Positions 18,556-27,771 of a stretch of 64,000 nt of DNA are shown one piece after another (position 1 is the first letter of the stretch; each line of letters starts with the position of its first letter). Source of the stretch: Ignavibacteriota bacterium (lineage in GTDB: Bacteria; Bacteroidota; Ignavibacteria; Ignavibacteriales; Melioribacteraceae); NCBI GenBank assembly GCA_016716225.1, contig JADJWT010000001.1, forward strand, positions 3,854,501-3,918,500, written 5' to 3'. The notes below the pieces were generated by a model, which was not told the origin of the DNA, searched no databases, and was given only the letters and a program-made list of their open reading frames with translations. The translations under genes were made by a program, and so were the position numbers.

Positions 18556-19878
18556 CTAAACAAACATATGAACTCTTAAAGTTCGATACCCATAAATAGC
18601 AATTACAACAAAACTTATAAATGGCAAAATAAATGAAACATTTACTGCCGGCATATTTGCAATAGTTCCAAAATCAATAATTAATCCTTGTAAAGGCGGC
18701 ATTAATGCACCGCCGACTATTGCCATAACTAATCCAGCTGCACCTAAGGTTGTATCTTCTTTCAATCCTTCTAATGCGATGCCGTAAATTGTTGGAAACA
18801 TCAAAGACATAAAAGCTGAAGTTGCTATTAAACAATATAATCCAATTTTACCAACAATAAATATCGTTCCTAAAGTTGTAAACATTCCACCAATTGCAAA
18901 TAGAGTTAATAACAATCTTGAGTTTAAGTATTTCATTAAATATGTACTTACAAATCTACTTGTAAGAAAAATTGACATCGCAACAATATTATAATTTTGT
19001 GCTTGCGCTTTTGTAACACCAAGATTTTCAGCATACTGAATTATAAATGTCCAACACATTATTTGAGCAGCAACATAAAAAACTTGAGCTATTACACCTT
19101 CACGATATTTAAGATTTTTGATTAATCTTCTAATTGAAACTAATGGGTGAATTCCATTATCAGTTTTATTTGTAACTGGCATTTTATAGAAAAATATTAT
19201 AGCAATTACAATAATCACAACTACTCCCAGTAAAACGTAAGGATCACGAATTATTGCCAAATCGTGGGAACGAATAACTGCTTTTTCAGTTTCGCTTAAA
19301 GTATTAAAAATCAAATCACCGGAATCATTTCGAACATCCGATTTTAGTGAAGTAAGGATAAAATTTGAGGCAACAAACATTCCAAATAATGATCCAACCG
19401 GATTGAATGATTGTGCAAAATTTAATCTCCGTGTTGCAGTTTTTTCATCCCCCATAGATAAAATATATGGATTTGCAGTAGTTTCTAAAAATGCTAATCC
19501 AAATGTTAGTATGTATAATGAAACCAAAAAGAACTCAAAAATCTCATATTTTGCTGCAGGATAAAAAAGTAATGCTCCAACAGCATAAAGTAATAACCCC
19601 AACAAAATTGAACTTTTATAACTATATTTTTGAATGAAAAGTGCTGCCGGAATTGCCATAGTTGCATATCCGCCATAAAATGCAAATTGAATTAAAGCTG
19701 CACGTGCTGCGGAAATTTCCATAACAGTTTGGAATGCTGCAACCATTGGATTCGTAATATCATTAGCAAATCCCCATAAAGCAAATAAAGTTGTTACTAA
19801 TATAAAAGGTACCAAAAAATGTTTTGGAACAATCTTAGGTTTGTGTCCAGTATTCAGATTTACTTTATTAATATCCAT
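18556..19878 (-). CDS. fucP: L-fucose:H+ symporter family sugar permease
   Basis: This 440-residue membrane protein has about 12 hydrophobic segments and the FucP subfamily start (F-A-L-W-G-F-A-N-D-I-T-N-P-M, residues about 35-48) and the motif F-L-E-T-T-A-N-P-Y near 130, both typical of the fucose/glucose/galactose symporter branch of the MFS. It should carry a monosaccharide with protons across the inner membrane. The fucose mutarotase, kinase and aldolase genes upstream support fucose as the substrate, but relatives also carry other sugars. It follows the LacI gene by 17 bp. Confidence 0.9.
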   Translation of the reverse strand: MDINKVNLNTGHKPKIVPKHFLVPFILVTTLFALWGFANDITNPMVAAFQTVMEISAARAALIQFAFYGGYATMAIPAALFIQKYSYKSSILLGLLLYAVGALLFYPAAKYEIFEFFLVSLYILTFGLAFLETTANPYILSMGDEKTATRRLNFAQSFNPVGSLFGMFVASNFILTSLKSDVRNDSGDLIFNTLSETEKAVIRSHDLAIIRDPYVLLGVVVIIVIAIIFFYKMPVTNKTDNGIHPLVSIRRLIKNLKYREGVIAQVFYVAAQIMCWTFIIQYAENLGVTKAQAQNYNIVAMSIFLTSRFVSTYLMKYLNSRLLLTLFAIGGMFTTLGTIFIVGKIGLYCLIATSAFMSLMFPTIYGIALEGLKEDTTLGAAGLVMAIVGGALMPPLQGLIIDFGTIANMPAVNVSFILPFISFVVIAIYGYRTLRVHMFV

Positions 19879-19895
19879 TGCGGAATTAATGCCCC

Positions 19896-20900
19896 TTAAA
19901 GTAGTGAGTTATTTTCTATTAAATACGAATCAAGAATGATGTTCTCTATTTTACATTTTTTATCACTGAGTTTAATTTTCTTTATTAGCATTTTCATTGC
20001 TTCATTTCCCAAAATTCTTGTTGGATAATCAACATAAGTTAATTTTGGATAAAGCATTTCTGCAAAACTTTTGTGATCAACTGCAACAACTCCAATATCT
20101 TGCGGAATATTGAAATTATATGCTCTAGCTGCATCATAAACACCTTGGGCAATCATTCCGTTACCACAAAATATAACCTCAGGTAAATTTCCACTTTCAT
20201 AAATTTTTTGAAAGCCGGTATAACCGTAATCCGGGAAAAATTTCCCTAAAATAATCCACTGATCATTTATTTCCAGATTATGTTTTTTCATAGTATCCAG
20301 AAAACCTTCTAATCTTGGACCACCGTCACTTTTTATATCTCCGGAAATATGAGCAATTTTTGTGTAGCCTTTTTTTATTAAATGTTCAGTTAGTTTTTGA
20401 GCTGCAAAAAAATCATCAAATCCAATTGAATTGAAACCGGTAAATCCAACCGGTCTTCCAAAAAATACAAAAGGTTTTTTTCTTTTTTTTATTCTTTCAA
20501 AAATTTCGGCTTCAACTCTATCTAAAGTTTGAGAAACTAACAAACCGTCAACATTCATGGAAAGTAACTTAAAAATATTTTCACTTTCTATTTTGCTGTC
20601 TTCTCTTGAAACAGTTAAAATAATATGATAAGATTCCTTTTCCGCAATTTCCATCATTCCCTTTACAATGGATGAAAAATACATATTTGTTATATCGGGA
20701 ATAATTATTCCAACTGTGCGTGTTTTTTTTTCTGTTAAATGTCGCGCAGTTAAATTAGGAATATAATCCATTTCTTCTGCGGTTTTTTTAACTTTTATTT
20801 TCATTTCCGCAGAAATATCCGGACTATCTTGCAATGCCTTGGTAACAGTTACTCTAGAAATTCCTAGTTTAACTGCAATATCAGATTGTTTAACAGTCAT
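19896..20900 (-). CDS. LacI-family transcriptional regulator of the fucose regulon
   Basis: This 334-residue protein has an N-terminal LacI helix-turn-helix (S-D-I-A-V-K-L-G-I-S-R-V-T-V-T-K-A-L, residues 5-22), a hinge (Y-I-P-N-L-T-A-R-H-L) and a periplasmic-binding-protein-like sugar sensor domain from about residue 60. Two perfect CTTACACGTGTAAG palindromes lie 25-62 bp upstream of its start, so it likely controls its own operon (regulator-FucP-TonB receptor B). The same motif precedes the fucose catabolic operon, the GH38 gene and TonB receptor A. The effector is probably a fucose/rhamnose pathway sugar or sugar phosphate; this is inference. Confidence 0.9.
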   Translation of the reverse strand: MTVKQSDIAVKLGISRVTVTKALQDSPDISAEMKIKVKKTAEEMDYIPNLTARHLTEKKTRTVGIIIPDITNMYFSSIVKGMMEIAEKESYHIILTVSREDSKIESENIFKLLSMNVDGLLVSQTLDRVEAEIFERIKKRKKPFVFFGRPVGFTGFNSIGFDDFFAAQKLTEHLIKKGYTKIAHISGDIKSDGGPRLEGFLDTMKKHNLEINDQWIILGKFFPDYGYTGFQKIYESGNLPEVIFCGNGMIAQGVYDAARAYNFNIPQDIGVVAVDHKSFAEMLYPKLTYVDYPTRILGNEAMKMLIKKIKLSDKKCKIENIILDSYLIENNSLL

Positions 20901-20924
20901 GAAATTTTTATTAGTATAAAAAAA

Positions 20925-20938
20925 CTTACACGTGTAAG
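20925..20938. promoter_or_regulatory. LacI-type operator CTTACACGTGTAAG, site 1
   Basis: This is a perfect 14-bp palindrome 25 bp upstream of the LacI-family start codon. It pairs with a second copy at 20949-20962; the centres are 24 bp apart, which suits binding of dimers on related faces of the helix. Confidence 0.85.
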
Positions 20939-20948
20939 ACTAATTTTA

Positions 20949-20962
20949 CTTACACGTGTAAG
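20949..20962. promoter_or_regulatory. LacI-type operator CTTACACGTGTAAG, site 2
   Basis: This is a second perfect copy of the 14-bp palindrome, 11 bp beyond site 1. The tandem arrangement occurs only here, at the regulator's own promoter, which fits tight autoregulation. Confidence 0.85.
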
Positions 20963-21019
20963 ATAATTTTTTTTATTCATTTACACAATATTTTAAAATC
21001 AATTTAATCAAAAATTTCA

Positions 21020-22501
21020 TTACTTATTTTGGAAAATAAGTTTTGCATTTTTGTAATGCAATTCCCATAAATCGGTTTGTGTGGGTGAATATTCTTTTAA
21101 ATCAACAGAGTTTGCAATTATTTTTCTTCCGTGTGAAATGTCTTTTATTCTTTTTTGCGAAATTGCTTGAACCATAATATTTCCCAAAGCAGTTGCCTCA
21201 ACCGGACCGGCAATTACTTTTAGACCTGTACAATTTGAGGTAAATTGATTTAACAATTCATTTTGGGATCCGCCGCCAACAATATTAATAATGTTAATTT
21301 CTTTTTTCGTAATCGAAATTAATTCTTCAATTAATGTTTTATATTTTACTGCTAAGCTTTCTAAAACAGATCGAATATATTCCCCTTTTGTTTTTGGAAT
21401 TATTTGGTTAGTGTTTTTACAATATTCATTTATTGCAATTGACATTTTCGGTGGATTTAAAAATTCATGAGAATCAACATCAATAAAACATCTAAAAGGT
21501 TTTGCATTTTTTGCAATTTTATTCAATTGTTCATAAGTGAAAGATTTTCCTTCCAATTCCCATTCTTTTTTTAACTGTTGGATAATCCACATTCCCATTA
21601 CATTTTGCAAAAATCTTATTTTTCCGCCAACTCCGCCTTCGTTAGTAAAATTGGAGGTAAATGACTTTTCATTTATAATTGGCATATCTGATTCAACACC
21701 AATTAAAGACCAAGTTCCAGAACTTATGTAAATACAATTATTATTTAAATTGGGAACAGCTGCAACGGCACTTGCCGTATCGTGACTTCCCACAGCAATT
21801 ACATCAATTTCTTTTATTCCTGTAGAATTACAGATTGAAGGATGAAGATTTCCAATTTTTGTTCCGGGAAAAACAATTTCACACATATTTTTTTTCGGAA
21901 TTTTTAATCCGTTAAAAATTTTGTTTTCCCATTTTCTACTTTTTGCATTAAGTAGTTGCGATGTTGATGAAATTGTATATTCAGATTTTTTTTCACCGGT
22001 TAGTAAGAAGTTAAAAAGATCTGGCATAAATAAAAGTTTATCAGCATTTTGTAAAATTTCACTTTTACTTTTAACCATGCTCAAAAGTTGGAACGCAGAA
22101 TTTATCTGCATGAATTGAATTCCGGTTAAATTATATATATTTTTTTTTGGCATTAGTTTAAAAGCATGTTCTAATATCCCATTTGTTCTGGAATCTCTGT
22201 AAGCAAAAGGATTTCCAAGAAGTTGATTGTCTTGTGTAACAAATCCAAAATCAACTCCCCAAGTATCAACAGCAATGCTTTGAATATCAACATGACCTTT
22301 CTGTACAGCTTTAGATATTCCGGTTTTCAATTCCTCAAATAACTGTAGAATATTCCAATATAAACTTCCGTGAATATTCACTGGACGATTTGGAAACCGA
22401 TGAACTTCTTCTAATCTAATTTTATTATTTTCTAAAATTCCAACAATTGCTCTGCCGCTTTCAGCACCAAAATCTATTGCCAAAAATTTATTTGATTTCA
22501 T
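21020..22501 (-). CDS. rhaB: Rhamnulokinase/fuculokinase (FGGY family)
   Basis: The 493-residue protein has the FGGY kinase layout: phosphate-binding A-I-D-F-G-A-E-S-G-R near residue 8, D-T-W-G-V-D-F near 80 and the ATP-site G-G-G-S-Q-N near 400. The A-E-S-G-R and Y-R-D-S-R-T motifs are those of RhaB rather than of xylulokinase or glycerol kinase. RhaB phosphorylates L-rhamnulose, and some members also take L-fuculose. Because the operon carries a fucose mutarotase and FucP-type permease but no rhamnose isomerase or transporter, it may serve as the fuculokinase here. It is the last gene of the operon, 16 bp after lutC. Confidence 0.85.
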   Translation of the reverse strand: MKSNKFLAIDFGAESGRAIVGILENNKIRLEEVHRFPNRPVNIHGSLYWNILQLFEELKTGISKAVQKGHVDIQSIAVDTWGVDFGFVTQDNQLLGNPFAYRDSRTNGILEHAFKLMPKKNIYNLTGIQFMQINSAFQLLSMVKSKSEILQNADKLLFMPDLFNFLLTGEKKSEYTISSTSQLLNAKSRKWENKIFNGLKIPKKNMCEIVFPGTKIGNLHPSICNSTGIKEIDVIAVGSHDTASAVAAVPNLNNNCIYISSGTWSLIGVESDMPIINEKSFTSNFTNEGGVGGKIRFLQNVMGMWIIQQLKKEWELEGKSFTYEQLNKIAKNAKPFRCFIDVDSHEFLNPPKMSIAINEYCKNTNQIIPKTKGEYIRSVLESLAVKYKTLIEELISITKKEINIINIVGGGSQNELLNQFTSNCTGLKVIAGPVEATALGNIMVQAISQKRIKDISHGRKIIANSVDLKEYSPTQTDLWELHYKNAKLIFQNK

Positions 22502-22517
22502 TTAACTTCACCAAAAT

Positions 22518-23216
22518 TTAATTTTTATCAAGTGACGGATCGTCAACAAAAATCACTAATAATTTTCTTGGACCATGAGCACCTAAAACTAAAACTTTTT
22601 CTATATCGGCTGTACGACTTGGTCCAGCTACCATCACCATATTTTTCGCTTTTTCTTTATCAATTATTTTAAAAAGTTCAAATTGATTTGGGATTAGATA
22701 TTTAACTTCTAAAATTGCAATAACATAATCACAAAGAAAATGTGGAAAACTTGTTTTTGAATTATCATAGAAAAATATAAGTTGAGCAATATCTGAAACA
22801 GCATAATCAGCTTGAACTATGGAAGTTTTGATTTCACTAATTTTTTGTTTCCGCTCTTCATTATTAAAATCATTTGCTACAATAAAATTAATTTGGGGAA
22901 TTTGTTTTTCAATTTGATTTTTTATTTTAAGACATAATTCTTGATTAGTTGTAACAACAAAATTTTCACTCTCTGAATTTAAAATTTTTGTTATTGATTC
23001 AGCTGCTTTTTCGAAATTTTCAACTAATAAAAATTCACCATTAATTTTTTGTAATTCATTTTCAAATTGTTTAATCAATTCTGATTTTTTAACCATTGTA
23101 AATTCATTAATTTTTGAAAAAAGTAAATCATCCGTGTTTGGAATTATTTCCTCTTTTTCCAATTTGTTGCTTAATGCAATTTTAACTCTGGAAAGTATTT
23201 TATCTTTGCTGCTCAT
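22518..23216 (-). CDS. lutC: Lactate utilisation protein C (LUD domain)
   Basis: This 232-residue protein carries an LUD domain with the C-terminal V-A-G-P-S-R-T-A-D-I-E and L-G-A-H-G-P-R-K-L motif that marks LutC/YkgG. LutABC together oxidise L-lactate to pyruvate. Its start overlaps the lutB stop as ATGA, indicating translational coupling. Presence in this operon fits disposal of lactate made from lactaldehyde. Confidence 0.92.
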   Translation of the reverse strand: MSSKDKILSRVKIALSNKLEKEEIIPNTDDLLFSKINEFTMVKKSELIKQFENELQKINGEFLLVENFEKAAESITKILNSESENFVVTTNQELCLKIKNQIEKQIPQINFIVANDFNNEERKQKISEIKTSIVQADYAVSDIAQLIFFYDNSKTSFPHFLCDYVIAILEVKYLIPNQFELFKIIDKEKAKNMVMVAGPSRTADIEKVLVLGAHGPRKLLVIFVDDPSLDKN

Positions 23217-24610
23217 TTATCGGAATTATATAGTTCGTAAAATTGTTGACGAAAACCTTTTTTATCAATTCCCGGAAATGATCTTTTTTTATGATATCCC
23301 GGAATTTTTAAATATTCATTTGGAATAAAATTTTGTGCTTTTTTAGCACTCCATCCAAAAAATCTATATAACTTTGGTTTGGTAGAAATATATGCCCAAG
23401 TTTTAATAATAATTTTCTCAAGAAATTTTGATTTGTCTTTTTCTACAACTTTTTTTCTTAACTCAAGAATATGCTCGGGAAGTTTAATTTTAACGGGACA
23501 AACATCACCGCAAGCTCCGCACAAACTTGATAAATACGGCGCTTCTTTTCCTTCAATCTCACTTAAATATTGCGGAATTAATGTAATTCCAATTGGGCCC
23601 ATATAAACCCAATTATAAGCATGACCACCAATTTGCTGATAAACCGGACATACATTTAAGCAGGCTCCACACCTAATACAATAAAGTGTTTCACGCAATT
23701 TTGGATCAGCGAGAATTTTTGATCTTCCATTATCTAACAAAACAATATGAACTTCTTCCGGACCTTCATTATATTTTTTTGAACTTGGTCCGCCAATAAA
23801 ATTTACGTAAGTAGAAGATTTTTGTCCAGTTGCGCTTGGAGCTAAAAGTTTCAAGAAAAAAGGTAAATCGTCAATGCTTGGTAAAAGTTTTTCAATTCCC
23901 ATTAAAGCCAAATGAATTTTGGGAAGACTAATACTTAAGTGTGCATTAGCTTCATTTTCAACAACACAGAAATTACCGTTTTCAGCAAATCCAAAATTCA
24001 CACCGGAAATACTCATTTCTGCAGAAAGAAATTTTTCTCGCAATTTTTTTCTTGCGATAAGTAGTAATTCTTCTGGTACATTTGTAAAAGGAGTTTTTAA
24101 TTTTTCAGTGAATAATTTACCGATATCATTTCTGCTAAGATGCAATGCCGGAGCAATTAAATGTGAAGGGACCTGATTATTAAGCTGAACAATATATTCT
24201 CCTAGATCTGTTTCAACTGCATCAATATTATTTTCTATTAAAAGTTCATTTAAGTGAATTTCTTCTGTGGTAAGTGATTTTGATTTAACAATTGTTTTAA
24301 CATTATTTTTTCTTGCAATATCTAAAATTATTTTTTTTGCATCATTTCCATCAACAGCCCAATGAATTTTAATTCCGTTTTCAATACATTTTTTTTCAAA
24401 TAGTTCTAAATATTTATCAAGATTTTCAATTACATCTTTTTTGATTTTATGAGTTTTATTTCTCAATTCTTCCCAATAAGGAATTGAGTTAGTTGTACTA
24501 ATTCTGCTTGATGAAGTTGACGCTGTTGCTTTATAAACTGCTTTTCTTAAATTTTCATCAGCTAAAGCTTCTTCTACATGTTTTTTGATATTCAGTTTTT
24601 GATTATCCAA
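23213..24610 (-). CDS. lutB: Lactate utilisation iron-sulfur protein B
   Basis: This 465-residue protein has an N-terminal LUD-like domain (about 60-290) with the E-x-G-(x)-F-x-V-V-E-N-E-A-N pattern, followed by two 4Fe-4S ferredoxin motifs (C-I-R-C-G-A-C-L-N-V-C-P near 312 and C-G-A-C-G-D-V-C-P near 365) and a C-terminal region with no further cysteine clusters. This is the standard LutB/YkgF arrangement. It works in the cytoplasm with LutA and LutC. It begins 3 bp after the lutA stop and overlaps lutC by 4 bp. Confidence 0.93.
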   Translation of the reverse strand: MDNQKLNIKKHVEEALADENLRKAVYKATASTSSSRISTTNSIPYWEELRNKTHKIKKDVIENLDKYLELFEKKCIENGIKIHWAVDGNDAKKIILDIARKNNVKTIVKSKSLTTEEIHLNELLIENNIDAVETDLGEYIVQLNNQVPSHLIAPALHLSRNDIGKLFTEKLKTPFTNVPEELLLIARKKLREKFLSAEMSISGVNFGFAENGNFCVVENEANAHLSISLPKIHLALMGIEKLLPSIDDLPFFLKLLAPSATGQKSSTYVNFIGGPSSKKYNEGPEEVHIVLLDNGRSKILADPKLRETLYCIRCGACLNVCPVYQQIGGHAYNWVYMGPIGITLIPQYLSEIEGKEAPYLSSLCGACGDVCPVKIKLPEHILELRKKVVEKDKSKFLEKIIIKTWAYISTKPKLYRFFGWSAKKAQNFIPNEYLKIPGYHKKRSFPGIDKKGFRQQFYELYNSDK

Positions 24611-24613
24611 AAT

Positions 24614-25339
24614 TTAAATCCCTAAACTTTGAGCTAATAAATCAGCAATGTGAATTACATTAACATTTAATTTATTTTTATTTATAAATCCTTCAATGTT
24701 CATCAAACAACTTGAATCAAGTCCAACGCAATATTCAGCTTTTGTATCTAAAATATTAGTACATTTTCTTTCAACCATCGCAACAGAAACATTTTCATAT
24801 TTATAAGAAAACGTTCCGCCAAATCCGCAGCAAACATCGGAATCATTCATTTCAATTAATTCTAAACCACTTATCATTTCTAAAATTTTTCTTGGCTCGG
24901 ATGAAATACCTAATTCTCTTAACGCATGACAAGAATCATGAAAAGTAACTTTATGAGGAAATTTTGCTTTAAAATTTTTAACATTTAATACTTTTATAAG
25001 AAATTCGGTAAACTCAAAAATTTTATTTCTGAGCAATTTATATTTTTCATCTAAAGAATTATTAATTTTTAAATTTTGATAATGATTTTTTACCATACTA
25101 ACGCAAGATCCGGATGGTGCAATTACATAATCAAAATCTGCAAAAAGATTAATAAATTTTTCTACAAGAGGTATTATTTCACTTTGATACCCGGAATTAA
25201 ACGCCGGCTGTCCGCAACAAGTTTGATCATCAACATAAACTGTATTGACCTTAAAATATTTTAAAATCTTTACCATTGATATTGCAGCATTTGGATAAAT
25301 ATGCTCATTTAGACATGGAATAAATAATGCTACTTGCAT
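24614..25339 (-). CDS. lutA: Lactate utilisation protein A (CCG-domain oxidoreductase)
   Basis: This 241-residue protein has two CCG domains: D-D-Q-T-C-C-G-Q-P-A-F-N-S-G near 40 and D-S-D-V-C-C-G-F-G-G-T-F near 165, each paired with an upstream Cys (I-P-C-L-N-E and D-S-C-H-A-L-R-E). This is the cysteine-rich domain pair of LutA/GlpC-type subunits. It is the first of three lut genes and lies 90 bp after the acetate kinase gene, where an internal promoter could sit; I see no clear one. Confidence 0.92.
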   Translation of the reverse strand: MQVALFIPCLNEHIYPNAAISMVKILKYFKVNTVYVDDQTCCGQPAFNSGYQSEIIPLVEKFINLFADFDYVIAPSGSCVSMVKNHYQNLKINNSLDEKYKLLRNKIFEFTEFLIKVLNVKNFKAKFPHKVTFHDSCHALRELGISSEPRKILEMISGLELIEMNDSDVCCGFGGTFSYKYENVSVAMVERKCTNILDTKAEYCVGLDSSCLMNIEGFINKNKLNVNVIHIADLLAQSLGI

Positions 25340-25429
25340 TTAAGTTGACTCTAAAGGTTTGCGAAAAAAATTCAGAAACTATATCAAATATTTTTGTTTA
25401 ACTATTTTAGAAATTGTAAATGCTTAAAT

Positions 25430-26623
25430 TTATTTCTTTTGTAAGATAACTTTTTTAGTTTCTCTTGCTACAACAAGTTCTTCATTTGTATCTAAAACTA
25501 ACGCGAAGAATTTTGAATTTTCAGTGTTAATAATTTGTTGATGTGTTTGATTAAATTCTTTATTTAATTCAAACCCTAAAAATTTTAAAGAGTTTAAAAC
25601 TTCTTCTCGCAATTCCCAATCTTTTTGTCCAATACCGCCGGTAAATGTTATTGCATCAATTCCTTCCATTAAAATTATATATTCACCAATATATCTTTTG
25701 ATATCATAAATAAATTTATTCCTTGCCAGCAGTGCATTTTTATTATTTTCTTTAATTGCTTCTTTAATTTCACGCATATCAGCAGAAATTCCAGAAAGTC
25801 CTTTCAATCCGCTATTTTTTGAACATTCTTTCAATGCTTCATCAAGTGTAATTTTCTTTTTTTCCATAATGTATGGAAGAACGAACGGATCCAAATCGCC
25901 TATTCGAGTTCCTTGAATTAATCCGGTTTGAGGTGTAAATCCCATTGTTGTATCAATAGATTTTCCATTTTTATAAGCACATAACGATGAAGATCCGCCT
26001 AAATGAACAGAAATAATTTTGTGATTTTCTTTATATAGATTTAGAACTTTAATTGTTTCAGAAGTAATAAATCTGTGCGAAGCGCCATGATAGCCATATT
26101 TTATTACTCCATAATTTTCAATCCATTCAATCGGAACTCCATAAACTCTAGCATAATCCGGAATATCAACATGAAATCCCGGTTCAAAAACTCCAACTAA
26201 ATTTGTGTTCGGAAGTAACTCACGAAACATATGTATAGCTTCTAGATACGGCGGATTATGGGCGGGAGCTAATGATGAATAATTTTCCATCGCTTGCAAA
26301 ACTTCATCATCTAAAATAACTGAACCATTTTTATCACCGGCTTGAATTGTTTTAAATCCAATTCCATCAATTTCTTCAATACTTTTAAGAAGATTATTTT
26401 TTGGATCAAGTAAAAAATCCAATGAAAGTTTAACTGCATTTTTAAGTGTTGGAACATTTGAAGTAATTGAAGTAATTTTTTCATTTCCGATCCAATAATT
26501 TACAATTGCATCTTTTTCACCAACTCTTTCAATATAACCTTTTGCTAATTGTTGTTCATTATTCATATCCAGTAATTGGAATTTTAAACTTGTTGAACCA
26601 ATATTGCAAACAACAATTTTCAT
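25430..26623 (-). CDS. ackA: Acetate/propionate-type kinase
   Basis: The protein has ASKHA-fold acetate kinase signatures: V-C-N-I-G-S-T-S-L-K-F-Q at the N-terminus (usually N-x-G-S-S-S-x-K; here T replaces S), G-V-P-I-E-W, G-Y-H-G-A-S-H-R and I-T-F-T-G-G-I-G. The frame extends upstream to a TTG at 26638, but the ATG at 26621-26623 with AGGA 8 bp before it is the better start (397 residues). In the microcompartment pathway it would turn lactyl-phosphate (or acyl-phosphate) into lactate with ATP formation. The substrate is inferred from its place between aldolase and lutABC genes. Confidence 0.9.
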   Translation of the reverse strand: MKIVVCNIGSTSLKFQLLDMNNEQQLAKGYIERVGEKDAIVNYWIGNEKITSITSNVPTLKNAVKLSLDFLLDPKNNLLKSIEEIDGIGFKTIQAGDKNGSVILDDEVLQAMENYSSLAPAHNPPYLEAIHMFRELLPNTNLVGVFEPGFHVDIPDYARVYGVPIEWIENYGVIKYGYHGASHRFITSETIKVLNLYKENHKIISVHLGGSSSLCAYKNGKSIDTTMGFTPQTGLIQGTRIGDLDPFVLPYIMEKKKITLDEALKECSKNSGLKGLSGISADMREIKEAIKENNKNALLARNKFIYDIKRYIGEYIILMEGIDAITFTGGIGQKDWELREEVLNSLKFLGFELNKEFNQTHQQIINTENSKFFALVLDTNEELVVARETKKVILQKK

Positions 26624-26640
26624 AGTGTTTCCTAACAAAA

Positions 26641-27444
26641 TTATTTTAATTTACTTAAGATTGCATCAGTAATTTCGTTAATCAATTTATCTTTTTCCAA
26701 TTGTGATAAATTATTGAAATCAAAATTTGTAGAAGTTTTATCTCCATTATGGATTTCACAAGTACCTTCGGTTTCGCAAGTAATACATCCGGCATTTGTT
26801 CTTATTCCGTATTTTTCGCGCTGATCTGTAAGTTTTTTTACTTGATCTTTATTTAGAGTTTTTATACTTCCAACTTGCTGAGCAACAAAAGCAATATGAG
26901 CAAAATGCTCGAGCGTTTCCATTTTGTGATATGCATTTAAAACATCTTTCCCGACAGTTAAAGCTCCATGATTTGCTAATAAAAATGCATCATAATCTTT
27001 AAGCAAAGGAACAACCGGTTTGTAAAATTCATCAGTTCCGGGAGTACCATATTCAACAATTGGAATATTGCCTAATGCAATTATTACTTCGGGCAATACG
27101 CATTTATCAAGCGGAATTCCGGCAACTGCAAATCCAGTTGCATACGGTGGGTGCGAATGACAAACACTTCGAACATCTGGTCTATCTTTATATACTTGAA
27201 GATGCATAAAAACTTCAGATGAAGCTTTTTTATTTCCATTCAAAGTTTTACCATTCATATCAACAACAACCATCATATCCGGAGTTAAGAAACCCTTACT
27301 AACACCGGTTGGAGTAATAACAACTTTTTCATCATCAACTTTTGCACTTATATTTCCATCATTCGATGCTACATAACCGCGGTCATACATTCTTTTACCC
27401 ACTTCAACAATTTGCTTTTTTAGGGTAATTAGATTATAACTCAT
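26641..27444 (-). CDS. fucA: Class II aldolase (fuculose/rhamnulose-1-phosphate aldolase) with C-terminal encapsulation peptide
   Basis: Residues 1-210 match class II aldolases: S-N-D-G-N-I-S-A-K near 27, T-P-T-G-V-S-K-G near 43, zinc ligands in S-H-P-P-Y-A-T-G (about 98) and N-H-G-A near 158. It would split fuculose- or rhamnulose-1-phosphate into dihydroxyacetone phosphate and L-lactaldehyde. After residue 215 there is a linker with a C-x-x-C pair (A-G-C-I-T-C-E-T) and then an amphipathic C-terminal helix (about 245-267; K-L-I-N-E-I-T-D-A-I-L-S-K-L-K) typical of peptides that direct enzymes into bacterial microcompartments. AGGAG lies 7 bp before the ATG. The gene follows the shell protein gene by 23 bp. 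Confidence 0.9.
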   Translation of the reverse strand: MSYNLITLKKQIVEVGKRMYDRGYVASNDGNISAKVDDEKVVITPTGVSKGFLTPDMMVVVDMNGKTLNGNKKASSEVFMHLQVYKDRPDVRSVCHSHPPYATGFAVAGIPLDKCVLPEVIIALGNIPIVEYGTPGTDEFYKPVVPLLKDYDAFLLANHGALTVGKDVLNAYHKMETLEHFAHIAFVAQQVGSIKTLNKDQVKKLTDQREKYGIRTNAGCITCETEGTCEIHNGDKTSTNFDFNNLSQLEKDKLINEITDAILSKLK

Positions 27445-27467
27445 TTTAATTCTCCTATATTTTTACC

Positions 27468-27746
27468 TTACTTGGAGTTTGGTAAAATGGTTTCAACATC
27501 TGCGTGAGGTCTTGGGATTACATGAACGGAAACTAATTCTCCAACTCTTTGTGCTGCAGAAGCTCCAGCGTCAGTAGCAGCTTTAACAGCTCCAACGTCA
27601 CCTCTAACCATTACTGTAACGTATCCTCCACCAATTATTTCTTTTCCGATTAGACTTACGTTTGCTGCTTTTACCATCGCGTCAGCTGCTTCAATTGCGC
27701 CGACTAATCCTTTAGTTTCTATCATTCCAAGTGCTTCCAATTTCAT
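27468..27746 (-). CDS. Bacterial microcompartment hexameric shell protein (BMC-H)
   Basis: This 92-residue single BMC-domain protein has the PduA/EutM pattern: A-L-G-M-I-E-T-K-G-L-V-G-A-I-E-A-A-D-A-M-V start, G-G-G-Y-V-T-V-M-V-R-G-D-V-G-A-V near 45 and V-I-P-R-P-H near 78. Hexamers of such proteins tile the facets of the shell. A strong AAGGAG lies 5 bp upstream of the start. It is the only shell gene in the window: no BMC-T trimer or BMC-P pentamer gene is found nearby, so any complete shell needs partners coded elsewhere. Confidence 0.95.
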   Translation of the reverse strand: MKLEALGMIETKGLVGAIEAADAMVKAANVSLIGKEIIGGGYVTVMVRGDVGAVKAATDAGASAAQRVGELVSVHVIPRPHADVETILPNSK

Positions 27747-27771
27747 TTTTTCTCCTTTATATTATGATTTG

